Part shown: piece after piece, positions 49,858 through 58,981 of the stretch
How positions within the stretch are numbered: position 1 is the stretch's first letter
Layout: every line of letters begins with the position of its first letter
Origin: a virus
Length of the DNA stretch: 64,000 bases
Reading direction: 5' to 3' (one strand)
Virus record (IMG/VR): IMGVR_UViG_3300025327_000027
Location: 1 to 64,000 of that record
The notes under the pieces: model-generated
What the model was told of the DNA's origin: nothing
The model's database searches: none
Seen by the model: the letters and a program-made list of their open reading frames with translations, nothing else
Position numbers and translations under genes: made by a program

Positions 49858-52800
49858 ATGGCTGAGCCGTTAGAACCAGGTCTATTGCAGCCATCGGCTC
49901 CCGCTGATAGTCTACTAGCCCCAGCAGAAGAAGCACTCTCTTCTCGCATGGCCACCATGACCGATTCTGTTATCGGCCGCGTCCACGAAGCGCTTGGCCT
50001 GACCTACCCTTCAGCCGTGGACCCTATGCAGCAGATCCCTGATACAGACTTCGATGACCAGGCTCGAAAAGTAACGGAGAACTTCAAGGGTCAAGAGGCA
50101 AAGCGTGCTGCGACATTCCACGCAGACGTTGTGCCGCCTCCTGATCCGGATTCAGGTGTTGATACGCTTGCTATCACACGCAACGCTGTCAATTTCATGT
50201 TCCATGACCCGATGGCCCTTGCAGGCGTTACGTGGGACACGGAGCACGTCAATTGGTCCCTTGCAACGATCCGAGACATGGTTGCAGATCACCCGTACCG
50301 AGCCGGCCTTGCAGCCGCAGGTACACTCGCCCCGCTGGCTGCCGGTGGCTACCGCCTGATGAAGGCCGGTGCCATTGCAGACATTGCCGTGGATGACCTC
50401 ATGTTAGCCGGCCTGGTCGATGATACTGCCAGCTACAGCAAGCTGACGGCCCAAGGCAAAAAGCTTATTCAGGGTCAGGCTCAGCAGGTCGGCAAGCTCA
50501 AGGCACTGCGAAGCGCAGTAGCCGATGGATCTGCCTCTGCATCTGATCGTGCGCAGTTAAACTTCTACGAGGCATTCGGCAACACCTACCTAGATGCTCA
50601 TACTAATGCCGAATTGAATCCGGCTGGAACAATCTCGCAGTGGCAGGAGAAGGCCAAGACATTAACAAGTGGCAAGGCCGTCAATGACATGATGGAGATG
50701 GCCAGCAACGTCAAACCGGACGAGGGAACCAAGGTTCTCCATGCCCTAAAAGACCCCGCCAGACTCTCAGATTTGAGCCCAGGCGCACGGGAATTCACTC
50801 TGGCATTCGGAGCCGAGGGTAGAGCCGAACAAGCGGCTATGCTCGATTCTGGCTTCATCGATGAGGAGACTGCTAAAAAGGTTGGTGACATCTGGTTCTC
50901 GACTCTTCGTAAAGACTCGCTACTGTTCAACGAAGGTGCAGCTACCAATCGTCTGAGTCTGGTCCGTCGCATTAGCACCGAGAGCGCAGCGGATAAGGGT
51001 AGGCTCCAGGTCATCAATATCCCTCGAACATCTAGCCCCCACCTGCTATCCCGCTCCCTGGACGAGGAAGGGGTTACCAGCCTCATCAAGCGCCAGCGTG
51101 CGAGTGAACACCTGCTGAAGGGAAAGAGTGATGCAGCCCTGAAGCTACTCGACCACCCTGACGACGCCGAAGCGGTCAATCTCATCAAGAGCGGCCGTGC
51201 TGATGAGGCAGCCAAGAAACTCGAAGAGATGAGTGGCGGCTTCATTGAAAGCGACCCACAGGAACTCGTGGCGCGCAGTCTTCTACAACAGAAGCTACTT
51301 CACCTGAACTACAAGACCCTACGTGATGTGGCAATGAACCCTGCCATCACGAAGACGCGCGAAGAGTACGAGGCTATGTCTCCTTCGATTCGCAAGTTCA
51401 TGGTTCCCCTGGATCGCATGGAGAACTCAAGCGTCTTACGGCGTATGGTTGCCAAGTCCCAGGGCAAGGCCACAGTGGAGGAACTCGGATACGTACACTC
51501 GAACCTATTCAACGAGCTTGGCGGCATGATCAAGAAGGAGGCAGCCAGCGGTGCAGTCGATTGGCTGAAGGCCCTGACTGCTATTCACAAGACTTCGAAA
51601 TGTGTAATTGCAGGTACTCGTATACTTACAAATAAAGGTTATTTAAAAATAGAAGAAGCATTTGAATTTAAAGACGGTTATCACTTTAATTTACCAGAAG
51701 AGACTCCTCTGGTTTGGTCTCCAGTACTAAATACTTGGGTGAAAGTAAATGCTTCTTATTTTTCTAAAAACGAACAAGTGTTTAAAGTATCGTTAAAAGA
51801 TGGAACAGAAATAATTGGGACATCAGATCATCCATTACTCTCTCGTGGTGTTCCCGTTAAAATTAAAGATTTAAATGTAGGACAAGAAATTGATTATGCA
51901 TTAGGCGGCGAATTTCCAATTCAATATCAAACAATTAATTTTCATCCATTTACTAAAACATTTGAAAAGTCTGGTGGCAGTAGTATCATATTTAATGAGG
52001 CTTTGGCTGAATTAATTGGTTGGGTTCTTGGAGACGGCAATGTTAGATCCAATGTAAAAGACAATCAATATATTAACATAACAATAGGAAATGAAGATAA
52101 AGATTATTCTTTATCAAGATTAGATTGCCTATGTAAAGAACTAAATATAACCTATAAAATAAGTCAAGATAATCGTAATAAAGTTCATTACTTTAAAATT
52201 CATAATACATTTTTAGTTAAGTTATTTAAACATATAGGTGCCATATATCAGGATAAAAGTAAAGAATTAAAAGTTCCAGATATTGTATTTAAATCCCCTA
52301 AAACTGTAATCACTGCATTTTTGCGCGGATTATTTGATACAGATGGACATGTAACTAAAAAAGGAGGAGGTAACTTAACCAGCATCAGTAAACCTCTATT
52401 AAAAGATGTTAAGATACTATTAGGCTGGCTGGGGATTCGAAGCGCATATAGCAAATCTGATGATGCAAAAACTGTTGTTATTTGTGGAAAAATTTGCAGT
52501 GCAAAAGAGCATTTTAGACTAAGATTTAGTAGTTTAAAATCTCGTTGTATATCAAATAATCTACAATTATTTGGTATGCCACGAAAAGCACATAGAATCC
52601 AAGATTCAATCAAAATTAGAAAAAAGAATAGAGATATTTACAAAAATAGAATTTCTTCTATTACATCATTTGGTCAAATGGATGTTTATGATATTTGTTT
52701 AGATGCACCCCATATCTTCATTGGAGACAATATTCCACAACATAATACGGCCCTCAACCCTTATTCACATGGACAAAATGTGATGGGTAACGGTGTGTTC

Positions 52801-54432
52801 CTTTCAATGGCAGGCTTCCACCCTTGGGAACCTGAGAACTTCAATCTGCTGCGTACCGGCTGGAAGGCTGTAGGCGACTGGCACGATGCACGGCGAGCCG
52901 GCAAGGCGATCTCTGAGATAACGAACCTCGGTTCGCTTGAGAGTAAGGTTGGAGGCAAGGCCGTCAATATTGCTGAAGAACTGATGAATCCGGTGCTCTC
53001 TGGGCCCCAGGGCATCTTGGACATGTCGTCTATGGAAGCCTCAGAGGGTATTCCTATTCTGAGTCGTATGTTCAATGAGGCCGAGAACCACCAGGTGCTT
53101 CTGAAGAAGTTCTTGACCGGCGTTCAGGTTGCTGCCAAGGCCAAGCTGCCAGGCAGGAAGGAAGGTTTTATCGAGAAACTATCGAACATGTATTCAGCCG
53201 AAGACTCTTCAATGAAGTTCGGCTATTACTTGCACCTACGCCAGAATGGTCTAAACCCGCTAGCCGCAGCTAATGAAGTTGCACGCCGACTTCCGATGTA
53301 CAACACCATCGGAGCACGAGCCGCAGGTTGGCGTCAGCTGCTCCTGCCTTGGGTCTCGTTCCCAATGGAGACGGCGCGAATCATGAAGAACAACATTATG
53401 GACAAGCCTTTCAACACCATGATGTGGATGCACGTACCCAACCTGGTACAGGCTGGTGCAGCAATGCCTTTCGGCAAGAGCTACGAACAGATTGAAGACT
53501 TGAAGCAGCAGAACCCAATGTGGGCACAGAAGTCCTCTGCAATCGTGACGCCGTTCCGTGACAAGAATGACCAGCTTCGCACGATGATGATGGATTTGAT
53601 GCCATGGTCGGCTCTCGCCCCTCAGAGCGAAGCCAAGGACGCAAACTTCCTTGAGAAGATGCCAATGGGTCTCGGCAATCCGTTCCCGATCGTCATGGGC
53701 CTTGGCTTCGCTCTGAGGGGCAAGTCTTCATTCGGTGAAGATATGCCTATCGACCCGAACAGCAGCACCAGCAAGATGGAAGCAGCAATCCTGAACACCA
53801 TGGGCTTCATTGCTCCCCCACTCGTACAGAAGTACCTGCTCAACGCATCGGCACCTTCGACAACCTACCGTCTAGGTCAAGACCTTGGCCAGAACGTCAA
53901 CCCCTCAACAGGCGTGACGGGTGATTGGCTGTTCGACATGGCCCTATCAAACTCGCCAATCGGTCTGAAGAACTACGCAGGTTCGCCAATGACACAGATT
54001 GCTAACGAGCGATACGGTGCTCGCAAAGTAGACAACTATCGTGGTGACCTCGGTCGTAAGTACTCGGCATGGGTACGTACAGGCAATTGGGATAACGCAG
54101 GTGACGTTCTTCGCAGCGTGTACCAGTCGTTCGCAACCGAGACGCCCGACAATCCAGGTCTAGCCTTCCAGCTATACACAGACTGGAAGCAATCGCACTC
54201 TCGTGACCTCATGAAGAGCCCAGGACTCAAGGGTATCTCTCGTCAAGCCTTCCTTCGCAAGCTTCGTGAGACAGGCAATACAGTTGCACCTGTCATGAAC
54301 GAAGCGCGAAAAGACTACCACCAGGCTCTCTTACAAGGCTACTACCAAACAGCCGGCAGCAAGGGTGATGGCCGTAACGTGCTCACTCGGGGCACACGTA
54401 GAGCTTCCGGTCGAAGTTCAGGACGCCAATGA
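49858..54432 (+). CDS. Very large internal virion protein with intein
   Basis: This 1524-codon frame has its extein (about 1142 residues) split at residue 582 by a 382-residue intein. It is helical throughout. The region after the intein (TALNPYSHGQNVMGNGVFLS) resembles the 'NPxxHxxNxxxN' segment of large phage virion or polyvalent proteins. Later hydrophobic stretches (WRQLLLPWVSFPMETARIM, PMGLGNPFPIVMGLGFAL) could contact membrane. It is probably the main DNA-ejection protein. It overlaps the lipoprotein gene by four bases. Confidence 0.65.
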   Translation: MAEPLEPGLLQPSAPADSLLAPAEEALSSRMATMTDSVIGRVHEALGLTYPSAVDPMQQIPDTDFDDQARKVTENFKGQEAKRAATFHADVVPPPDPDSGVDTLAITRNAVNFMFHDPMALAGVTWDTEHVNWSLATIRDMVADHPYRAGLAAAGTLAPLAAGGYRLMKAGAIADIAVDDLMLAGLVDDTASYSKLTAQGKKLIQGQAQQVGKLKALRSAVADGSASASDRAQLNFYEAFGNTYLDAHTNAELNPAGTISQWQEKAKTLTSGKAVNDMMEMASNVKPDEGTKVLHALKDPARLSDLSPGAREFTLAFGAEGRAEQAAMLDSGFIDEETAKKVGDIWFSTLRKDSLLFNEGAATNRLSLVRRISTESAADKGRLQVINIPRTSSPHLLSRSLDEEGVTSLIKRQRASEHLLKGKSDAALKLLDHPDDAEAVNLIKSGRADEAAKKLEEMSGGFIESDPQELVARSLLQQKLLHLNYKTLRDVAMNPAITKTREEYEAMSPSIRKFMVPLDRMENSSVLRRMVAKSQGKATVEELGYVHSNLFNELGGMIKKEAASGAVDWLKALTAIHKTSKCVIAGTRILTNKGYLKIEEAFEFKDGYHFNLPEETPLVWSPVLNTWVKVNASYFSKNEQVFKVSLKDGTEIIGTSDHPLLSRGVPVKIKDLNVGQEIDYALGGEFPIQYQTINFHPFTKTFEKSGGSSIIFNEALAELIGWVLGDGNVRSNVKDNQYINITIGNEDKDYSLSRLDCLCKELNITYKISQDNRNKVHYFKIHNTFLVKLFKHIGAIYQDKSKELKVPDIVFKSPKTVITAFLRGLFDTDGHVTKKGGGNLTSISKPLLKDVKILLGWLGIRSAYSKSDDAKTVVICGKICSAKEHFRLRFSSLKSRCISNNLQLFGMPRKAHRIQDSIKIRKKNRDIYKNRISSITSFGQMDVYDICLDAPHIFIGDNIPQHNTALNPYSHGQNVMGNGVFLSMAGFHPWEPENFNLLRTGWKAVGDWHDARRAGKAISEITNLGSLESKVGGKAVNIAEELMNPVLSGPQGILDMSSMEASEGIPILSRMFNEAENHQVLLKKFLTGVQVAAKAKLPGRKEGFIEKLSNMYSAEDSSMKFGYYLHLRQNGLNPLAAANEVARRLPMYNTIGARAAGWRQLLLPWVSFPMETARIMKNNIMDKPFNTMMWMHVPNLVQAGAAMPFGKSYEQIEDLKQQNPMWAQKSSAIVTPFRDKNDQLRTMMMDLMPWSALAPQSEAKDANFLEKMPMGLGNPFPIVMGLGFALRGKSSFGEDMPIDPNSSTSKMEAAILNTMGFIAPPLVQKYLLNASAPSTTYRLGQDLGQNVNPSTGVTGDWLFDMALSNSPIGLKNYAGSPMTQIANERYGARKVDNYRGDLGRKYSAWVRTGNWDNAGDVLRSVYQSFATETPDNPGLAFQLYTDWKQSHSRDLMKSPGLKGISRQAFLRKLRETGNTVAPVMNEARKDYHQALLQGYYQTAGSKGDGRNVLTRGTRRASGRSSGRQ
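51601..52746 (+). mobile_element. Class 1 intein in the large virion protein
   Basis: This 382-residue intein starts CVIAGTRILTNKG and ends DNIPQHN before Thr. Block B has GTSDHPLL, and block F VYDICLDAPHIFIG. The LAGLIDADG endonuclease looks intact (LIGWVLGDGN, FLRGLFDTDGH). It is strongly AT-rich against the GC-rich flanks. It is canonical Cys1/Asn with +1 Thr and unrelated in detail to the class 3 inteins. Confidence 0.9.
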
Positions 54433-54797
54433 CGCGCGATGACAAGTACTGGACCGCCGCCATTTTCGTAGGGTGGCTGGTCCTGACGCTTTTCTTCTTC
54501 CCCGGCTGCTCTTCCGGAAAACCGCCAATCTCACCTCAAGGCGAGGGTCAAGAGATCGAGTCTAAAGGCCCCTGGACAGACTCCATCGCTGAGGATCGCG
54601 AGTTATCTACATGCGACAAGGCACGTAGAATCTACGTTTTAGCTATCAAGCAAGACATCAATCTTCAGCGTATTCTGGATAACACAACTACCCTAATGCC
54701 TGAAGTAAAGGTAGTCCTAAAAGCGCAACAGCGTGGTTTATGGGAGTTGCAGCACGACCTTTATGTCTGGATAAGCAATTCATGTGCAGAAGTATAG
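54429..54797 (+). CDS. Small lipoprotein
   Basis: This 122-residue protein has a signal peptide with hydrophobic core (WTAAIFVGWLVLTLFFF) and lipobox FPGC followed by SSG, so lipidation at Cys26 is expected. The mature part has two further cysteines (STCDKARR and SNSCAEV). It overlaps the ejection-protein gene (ATGA), so it is made late. Superinfection exclusion (as with the T5 lipoprotein) or an outer-membrane lysis role are both possible; neither is shown. Confidence 0.65.
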   Translation: MTRDDKYWTAAIFVGWLVLTLFFFPGCSSGKPPISPQGEGQEIESKGPWTDSIAEDRELSTCDKARRIYVLAIKQDINLQRILDNTTTLMPEVKVVLKAQQRGLWELQHDLYVWISNSCAEV

Positions 54798-54868
54798 TTT
54801 GAAGCTTTGATATACCTCAGAGGCTTTTTCAACCGTGTCGTAATTCCCAAGATGTCGTTTTCTCCGTC

Positions 54869-55252
54869 CTAGGCGCTGGCTCTGAATTTTCTTCCGCTGC
54901 GCTCGACGCCTTCCGGTAAATCAGATTTGCGGCTCTTAAGGCCGTTCCGTCTACCGTTCCGTCTCACTGCTTCCCGGTGAATCGGACTGCGCCTGAGGTT
55001 CTCTTGACCAGTCACCGCCTCAAGGTGAACGGGGTTTACGCAAGCCCTGTTACGGCACAAATGATCTAGTTCTAACCCTTCAGGCACGGCACCATTTACA
55101 TGCTCCCAAGCGATACGGTGGGCTCGTCTTGTTTTACTACTCTTTAGATCAAATTGACCGTACCCATCTGGGTGAATGTATCCGCACCAAATAATACACC
55201 TATTACTTGGTTTGGTCTTATCGAGAAATCTAGATAATTCTTTAGCGTTCAT
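54869..55252 (-). CDS. HNH endonuclease
   Basis: This protein of about 127 residues starts at ATG 55252 (alternatives 55261 and 55306). The HNH_3-type core is RRAHRIAWEHVNG, LELDHLCRNRACVNPVHLEAV, with a basic tail. It lies at the convergence of the plus-strand virion genes and the minus-strand glycosylation cluster. A well-formed promoter lies directly upstream. It is less AT-rich than the other inserts. Confidence 0.82.
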   Translation of the reverse strand: MNAKELSRFLDKTKPSNRCIIWCGYIHPDGYGQFDLKSSKTRRAHRIAWEHVNGAVPEGLELDHLCRNRACVNPVHLEAVTGQENLRRSPIHREAVRRNGRRNGLKSRKSDLPEGVERSGRKFRASA

Positions 55253-55259
55253 AATCACC

Positions 55260-55288
55260 ATAATACTACAAGTGGCTGAGCTTTGCAA
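55260..55288 (-). promoter_or_regulatory. Promoter of the HNH gene
   Basis: On the minus strand, TTGCAA (55288-55283) and TATTAT (55265-55260) have an exact 17-base spacer. The ACTTGTAGTATTAT stretch matches ACTTGTGGTATGAT before the endonuclease VII gene at 12998-13525. Confidence 0.55.
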
Positions 55289-55397
55289 AAGTACATCCGT
55301 TATCACTTAGAAAGAAAGAAACATCAAAACTATTCTCCTAGCATCATTACTACTATTCGCACCTGTAGCCAACGCATAAGAAGCACTGCACCGATCT

Positions 55398-55562
55398 CTA
55401 ATCGGCGTCTTCGTCTTCAATTTCCGTCTCTTCGACGGGGACCGACTCAGCCTGCTCCTTGACAACAGGAACGTAACGGCTGCGGTAGACTTCTTGTCTA
55501 CAACGAACACAGGTCATACCGTAGTTCGTTTGTATCCCACAACGGCACCTAGTGCTTGTCAT
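55398..55562 (-). CDS. 54-residue zinc-ribbon-like protein
   Basis: ATG 55562 overlaps the stop of the glycosyltransferase fusion gene (ATGA), and AGGAGG lies directly before it. The product has CRCG and CVRC pairs (residues 6-21), consistent with one zinc site, then a very acidic tail (VEETEIEDEDAD). It may be a small regulator. It closes the glycosyltransferase operon. Confidence 0.6.
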   Translation of the reverse strand: MTSTRCRCGIQTNYGMTCVRCRQEVYRSRYVPVVKEQAESVPVEETEIEDEDAD

Positions 55563-56770
55563 CCTCCTAGACTCTTCTCTTGAAGGATTTGGAGTGAAGG
55601 ATTTACCGGAAAGTCTTCGAATCGTTGGAGGAGAATCGGCAATTCCTTGAGGACATCAAATGGTAGCAGTGGTCCACGGTGATACGTGCCCTGTTGTTTC
55701 CTTTCTTGTCGTCCAGGGGTTATGTTTTCTTTTGGGGACCTTAGTGTATTATGAAAATGCATCACTTTAACATCATTTGAAAATACATATTCGTTTGAAG
55801 CACTCTGCTTAGGTTCTGCACGTTCTCCTGGGTGCGTTTGTCTCCATTTTACAATATCTTTTTTGTATAACCTGTGATGAGGCAGAAATGAATCTACCCC
55901 ATATGCTTGAGTTAAGCTTTCCACGATCTCTATACGTCGTACCACACCATACGGCAATTTACTCTGAGCAAATATAGGATATTCTAATCGTAGATATTCT
56001 AACGATTCTGGCGTCCAAATTTCGTCTGTATCTACTATTAGGTAATAATTGGCATGTCCTAATTCTACAATTGGAGCATTCCTAAATGCCAATTGAGCCT
56101 TAGGTGGGACAAAAGGAAATTCTTCTAATATAACTTCAGTTTTAGATTGGCGTTTAAACCATCGCAATACATCTAATGTTCCATCAGAACTGCCTGCATC
56201 ATAGATTACAATTTTGTCAAAATAGCCCTCTAAAGCGGACAGCGCGTAGGGTGCCCAATAAACGTCGTTTAAGGTTAACACAACCGGAACGAGATCTGAT
56301 TTCATATCAAATAGACAATCAGGTAAATTTATATGGGCTTTGTCCTTATCTACAAAATCCATTATCTTATCAAGAAATATCGCAGCATCTTTATCATCGG
56401 CGAAATGGCTTCTTCTAAAATTAACCATCCAACTGTTAGTTTGAGAATTCCAAATTACTCCATCATACCGACTTTGCTGGTCAACAGATATTCTTCTATT
56501 TTTAGTGTTAGCTGATCTAGTGTTCCATTGACAATTAGAAGGTTCATAATCCCCATCATTATTGATTCTATCAAGTTGTAACCCTTCTTTCCATGTTAAC
56601 AACATATCTTCAAAAAATAAATCTGAAGACAGCCAACGATCACACACCTTAATCCCACGTCCGCCATAATTCGCGTAATTGGCAGCATTAGGATTACTAC
56701 ACATATACAGCATATTTGACCAAACCCCGTAAATAGGGTGAGATCTTAGCCTATGAGTTTTTTTAGGCAT
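55559..56770 (-). CDS. HNH/AP2 endonuclease fused to glycosyltransferase
   Basis: One uninterrupted 403-codon frame. Residues 1-150 are a complete homing endonuclease of the YGGRGI family (NYGGRGIKVCDRW, LQLDRINNDGDYEPSNCQW, AP2-like RYDGVIWNSQTNSW). Residues 156-403 are a family-2-type glycosyltransferase, starting MKSDLVPVVLTLNDVYWAP, with YDAGSSDGTLDVL and VDTDEIWTPESLEYL (the DxD-like site). The internal ATG (56305) has no ribosome site, so a true fusion or coupled expression is likely. The start overlaps the gene upstream by eight bases. Confidence 0.85.
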   Translation of the reverse strand: MPKKTHRLRSHPIYGVWSNMLYMCSNPNAANYANYGGRGIKVCDRWLSSDLFFEDMLLTWKEGLQLDRINNDGDYEPSNCQWNTRSANTKNRRISVDQQSRYDGVIWNSQTNSWMVNFRRSHFADDKDAAIFLDKIMDFVDKDKAHINLPDCLFDMKSDLVPVVLTLNDVYWAPYALSALEGYFDKIVIYDAGSSDGTLDVLRWFKRQSKTEVILEEFPFVPPKAQLAFRNAPIVELGHANYYLIVDTDEIWTPESLEYLRLEYPIFAQSKLPYGVVRRIEIVESLTQAYGVDSFLPHHRLYKKDIVKWRQTHPGERAEPKQSASNEYVFSNDVKVMHFHNTLRSPKENITPGRQERKQQGTYHRGPLLPFDVLKELPILLQRFEDFPVNPSLQILQEKSLGG

Positions 56771-57662
56771 TAAAAACCTCTAGCATTTGCTGCACTCGGT
56801 GCTTGACAAGATGCTTAGCCATAACTTCTTTATGTCCAATCTCTCCTAATTTATTTGCACAAGTAAGATTGTTCATACACCATTTCATCTGCTCTTCCAT
56901 GCCTTCTAGGGAATAAGCTTTATATCCAAGATAATGAGTTCCCTCTTGAAACAGTTTCCCCATACCATTCAATGGATCAACTTCAGTAATTAACGGTCTA
57001 CCGACTGCCATGGATTCAATAACACGCAGATTCGGTCCATCGTGTTTCTGTCCCATGTTCCACAATACTCGGCATTGGCCCATAGCTTGAGCCGTAGCCG
57101 GCCATCGATGCTTAAACGCACCATTTACTTGTCTTACGTCGTAAGTCCACTTGTGTGCATCACATATGGTCTTCATCGCAGTAGCTCTATCTAGTCCTCC
57201 CTTTGAACCATGAAAACCAAAATCGAATGCTGGTATGCAAGTAGCTAAGGGGAAGAATTCTGCGTCAGTCGCGTTGGGGCACCAATGAGCAGAAGGATGA
57301 CCTGCAAAGCGATTGCGTTCATTCCATACCGCAAAAAAGACATGATTGTATTTAGCTGCCCATTGCTGATGGAAATCTCCAAATTTACCGTGAGAATCTA
57401 CGAACCAAACAGCAGACGGAATGCTGACCTTATTTGTCGGGACGCAGAAACCAAGCTCTCCAGCACGATTGCGACCGTTATCAAGATCAAGTAAAAGATC
57501 ATAATTACGTAAACGAATATCATCAAAGGTATGCTTATGCCCTTCTCCCATGGGCGTGACTTCATGTCCAAAGTCGAGGAACGATTGGTGTACACTTCTA
57601 GCATAGGATTCTACTGGCTTCTCTCTATTAAAATCTTGACGGTAATGGAGTAGGACCCTCAC
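56763..57662 (-). CDS. Glycosyltransferase, GT-B/GT4-like
   Basis: This 299-residue protein starts at GTG 57662, overlapping the upstream stop (GTGA). The N-terminal half is a Rossmann-like domain (RVLLHYRQDF, NYDLLLDLDNG). The C-terminal sugar-nucleotide site is GPNLRVIESMAVGRPLITE (about residue 210). These are features of GT4-type retaining enzymes. It probably extends a glycan on virion or host surface with the other cluster enzymes. Confidence 0.75.
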   Translation of the reverse strand: MRVLLHYRQDFNREKPVESYARSVHQSFLDFGHEVTPMGEGHKHTFDDIRLRNYDLLLDLDNGRNRAGELGFCVPTNKVSIPSAVWFVDSHGKFGDFHQQWAAKYNHVFFAVWNERNRFAGHPSAHWCPNATDAEFFPLATCIPAFDFGFHGSKGGLDRATAMKTICDAHKWTYDVRQVNGAFKHRWPATAQAMGQCRVLWNMGQKHDGPNLRVIESMAVGRPLITEVDPLNGMGKLFQEGTHYLGYKAYSLEGMEEQMKWCMNNLTCANKLGEIGHKEVMAKHLVKHRVQQMLEVFNA

Positions 57663-57820
57663 TTGATTATATCCTTGGATCTGAGAAAGTCTAGTATGGT
57701 TTCCAGGGTGAAGAACTTGGGGTTGAAGCCAATAATGTACGTATTGCGTTCATCTTCAACAAACAGGTGTTGCTCCTCTTTGTTAGCGTCGCTGGTCCAG
57801 GTTTCTACGTGTATTCTCAT
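57659..57820 (-). CDS. 53-residue small protein
   Basis: ATG 57820 overlaps the stop of the gene upstream (ATGA), and its own stop overlaps GTG 57662 (GTGA), so it is exactly packed between two glycosyltransferases. The product begins MRIHVETWTSDANKEE and ends LDFLRSKDIIK. No ribosome site is seen, so it relies on coupling. Function unknown. Confidence 0.6.
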   Translation of the reverse strand: MRIHVETWTSDANKEEQHLFVEDERNTYIIGFNPKFFTLETILDFLRSKDIIK

Positions 57821-58581
57821 GGGAGGAAGGGGGAGATATAGGTTGGGTTGACTCCGATACGCTTACGTAGCGTAGCATTTGCTGCGACCTGGCGCTTGAT
57901 CTCATCTGGATCTGAATCCCAACGACCGCCAGCGGTATCGCCAATCTGTTCGAACCTGTCTGCGACTTCCTGTAGATCGATCCACTTGTTAGGGTGACAA
58001 ACGAGATTGGCTGCGATTACTCGATCTGACCATTGCCCATGCGCGTGACCTACACCTGAGAACTCAGGATGGAAAGCCCCTACGTGACGGACTACCATGT
58101 TGGATATGAATGTCAAATCACCTCGTGGGCTAGGACCGTAGATCGGCGTAAAACCCAGGTTCTCCTTGACCCAATTGCCGAAGTCTGGAACTGTCTCCTC
58201 AACTACCTTATCCTGTACCCTGCACAGATGGTGGATGTTGGTGTTAAGAACGAACTTGACGTAGCTGTCGAACCAGCCCTCCTCGGTCGGCATCAGATCG
58301 TCCTCAAGGATGCACATGAAGTCGCAATCCTTCAGCGCGTAGAGGGCTCGGTTCTTGTTTGCCCCAACACCGAGGTTGGAACCCTTGATGTACGTCACCC
58401 CAGGGAAGTCATGCACGACATCACATGTATTGTCGTAGCTGCCGTCATCACAGACAATCACTCGCGAACTCAAGGGCTTAGTGTTGATGACTGCCGATAA
58501 CACGGTGCGCAAATTCTCGGCTCTGTTGTACGTGCAAACAGCGATCCCGTACTTAAAAGAGTTCAAGAAGTTTCCTTTCAT
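57817..58581 (-). CDS. Glycosyltransferase family 2
   Basis: This protein of about 254 residues has YGIAVCTYNRAENLRTVL, VIVCDDGSYDNTCDVV, then GVGANKNRALYAL and CILEDDLMPTEEGWF (the DxD site EDD). This is the classical GT2 core. The start is uncertain, because the HNH gene overlaps its 5' end: ATG 58581, or TTG 58566 behind AAAGGA; the frame itself opens at 58614. It would transfer a sugar from a nucleotide donor. Confidence 0.82.
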   Translation of the reverse strand: MKGNFLNSFKYGIAVCTYNRAENLRTVLSAVINTKPLSSRVIVCDDGSYDNTCDVVHDFPGVTYIKGSNLGVGANKNRALYALKDCDFMCILEDDLMPTEEGWFDSYVKFVLNTNIHHLCRVQDKVVEETVPDFGNWVKENLGFTPIYGPSPRGDLTFISNMVVRHVGAFHPEFSGVGHAHGQWSDRVIAANLVCHPNKWIDLQEVADRFEQIGDTAGGRWDSDPDEIKRQVAANATLRKRIGVNPTYISPFLP

Positions 58582-58981
58582 CAAAAAATTTCTCTGCTTG
58601 ATGTTGAGAACCAAATTTTAACGTTATTCGCCATTCTTTATTCTGTTTATCCCACGTTATCCCTGGATATGGACTTTGAAACTCTGCTCTGTTCCTACGG
58701 TTTTTCGTATTCACTGACTTCGTAACCCACCTACAATTTTCCGGTTCATAATTACCATCATTATTAATTCGATCCAATTGAAGTCCGGGTTGCCAAGCAG
58801 AAAACATATCGTCTCTGAAGTTCTCAAACCGCATCCAACGATCACAAACTTTGATGCCTCGGCCACCATAATACTTGTAGTCAGAACATTTAGGATTGGA
58901 ACAACGAGTCTTCATGCTATGCCATGCAGTATAAATCGGGTGCGGTTTGGGTCCAGTTCTGAATCCATGTTTATAAGACAC
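58553..58981 (-). CDS. HNH/AP2-type homing endonuclease
   Basis: This 142-residue protein has YYGGRGIKVCDRWMRFENF, LQLDRINNDGNYEPENCRW and an AP2-like end (YPGITWDKQNKEWRITLKF). It overlaps the large glycosyltransferase gene by 11 bases and the following glycosyltransferase gene by about 30. It is AT-rich. It is the free-standing counterpart of the endonuclease fused at 55559-56770. Confidence 0.86.
   Translation of the reverse strand: MSYKHGFRTGPKPHPIYTAWHSMKTRCSNPKCSDYKYYGGRGIKVCDRWMRFENFRDDMFSAWQPGLQLDRINNDGNYEPENCRWVTKSVNTKNRRNRAEFQSPYPGITWDKQNKEWRITLKFGSQHQAEKFFDERKLLELF

Noticed and set aside
50598-51245. 215-codon minus-strand frame inside the large virion gene
   Set aside because: It is antisense to a strongly coding region; Ser/Arg-rich composition typical of a shadow frame.
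54802-54828. Terminator after the lipoprotein gene
   Set aside because: AAGC/GCTT arms with a T-run are present, but the stem is too short to support a confident call.
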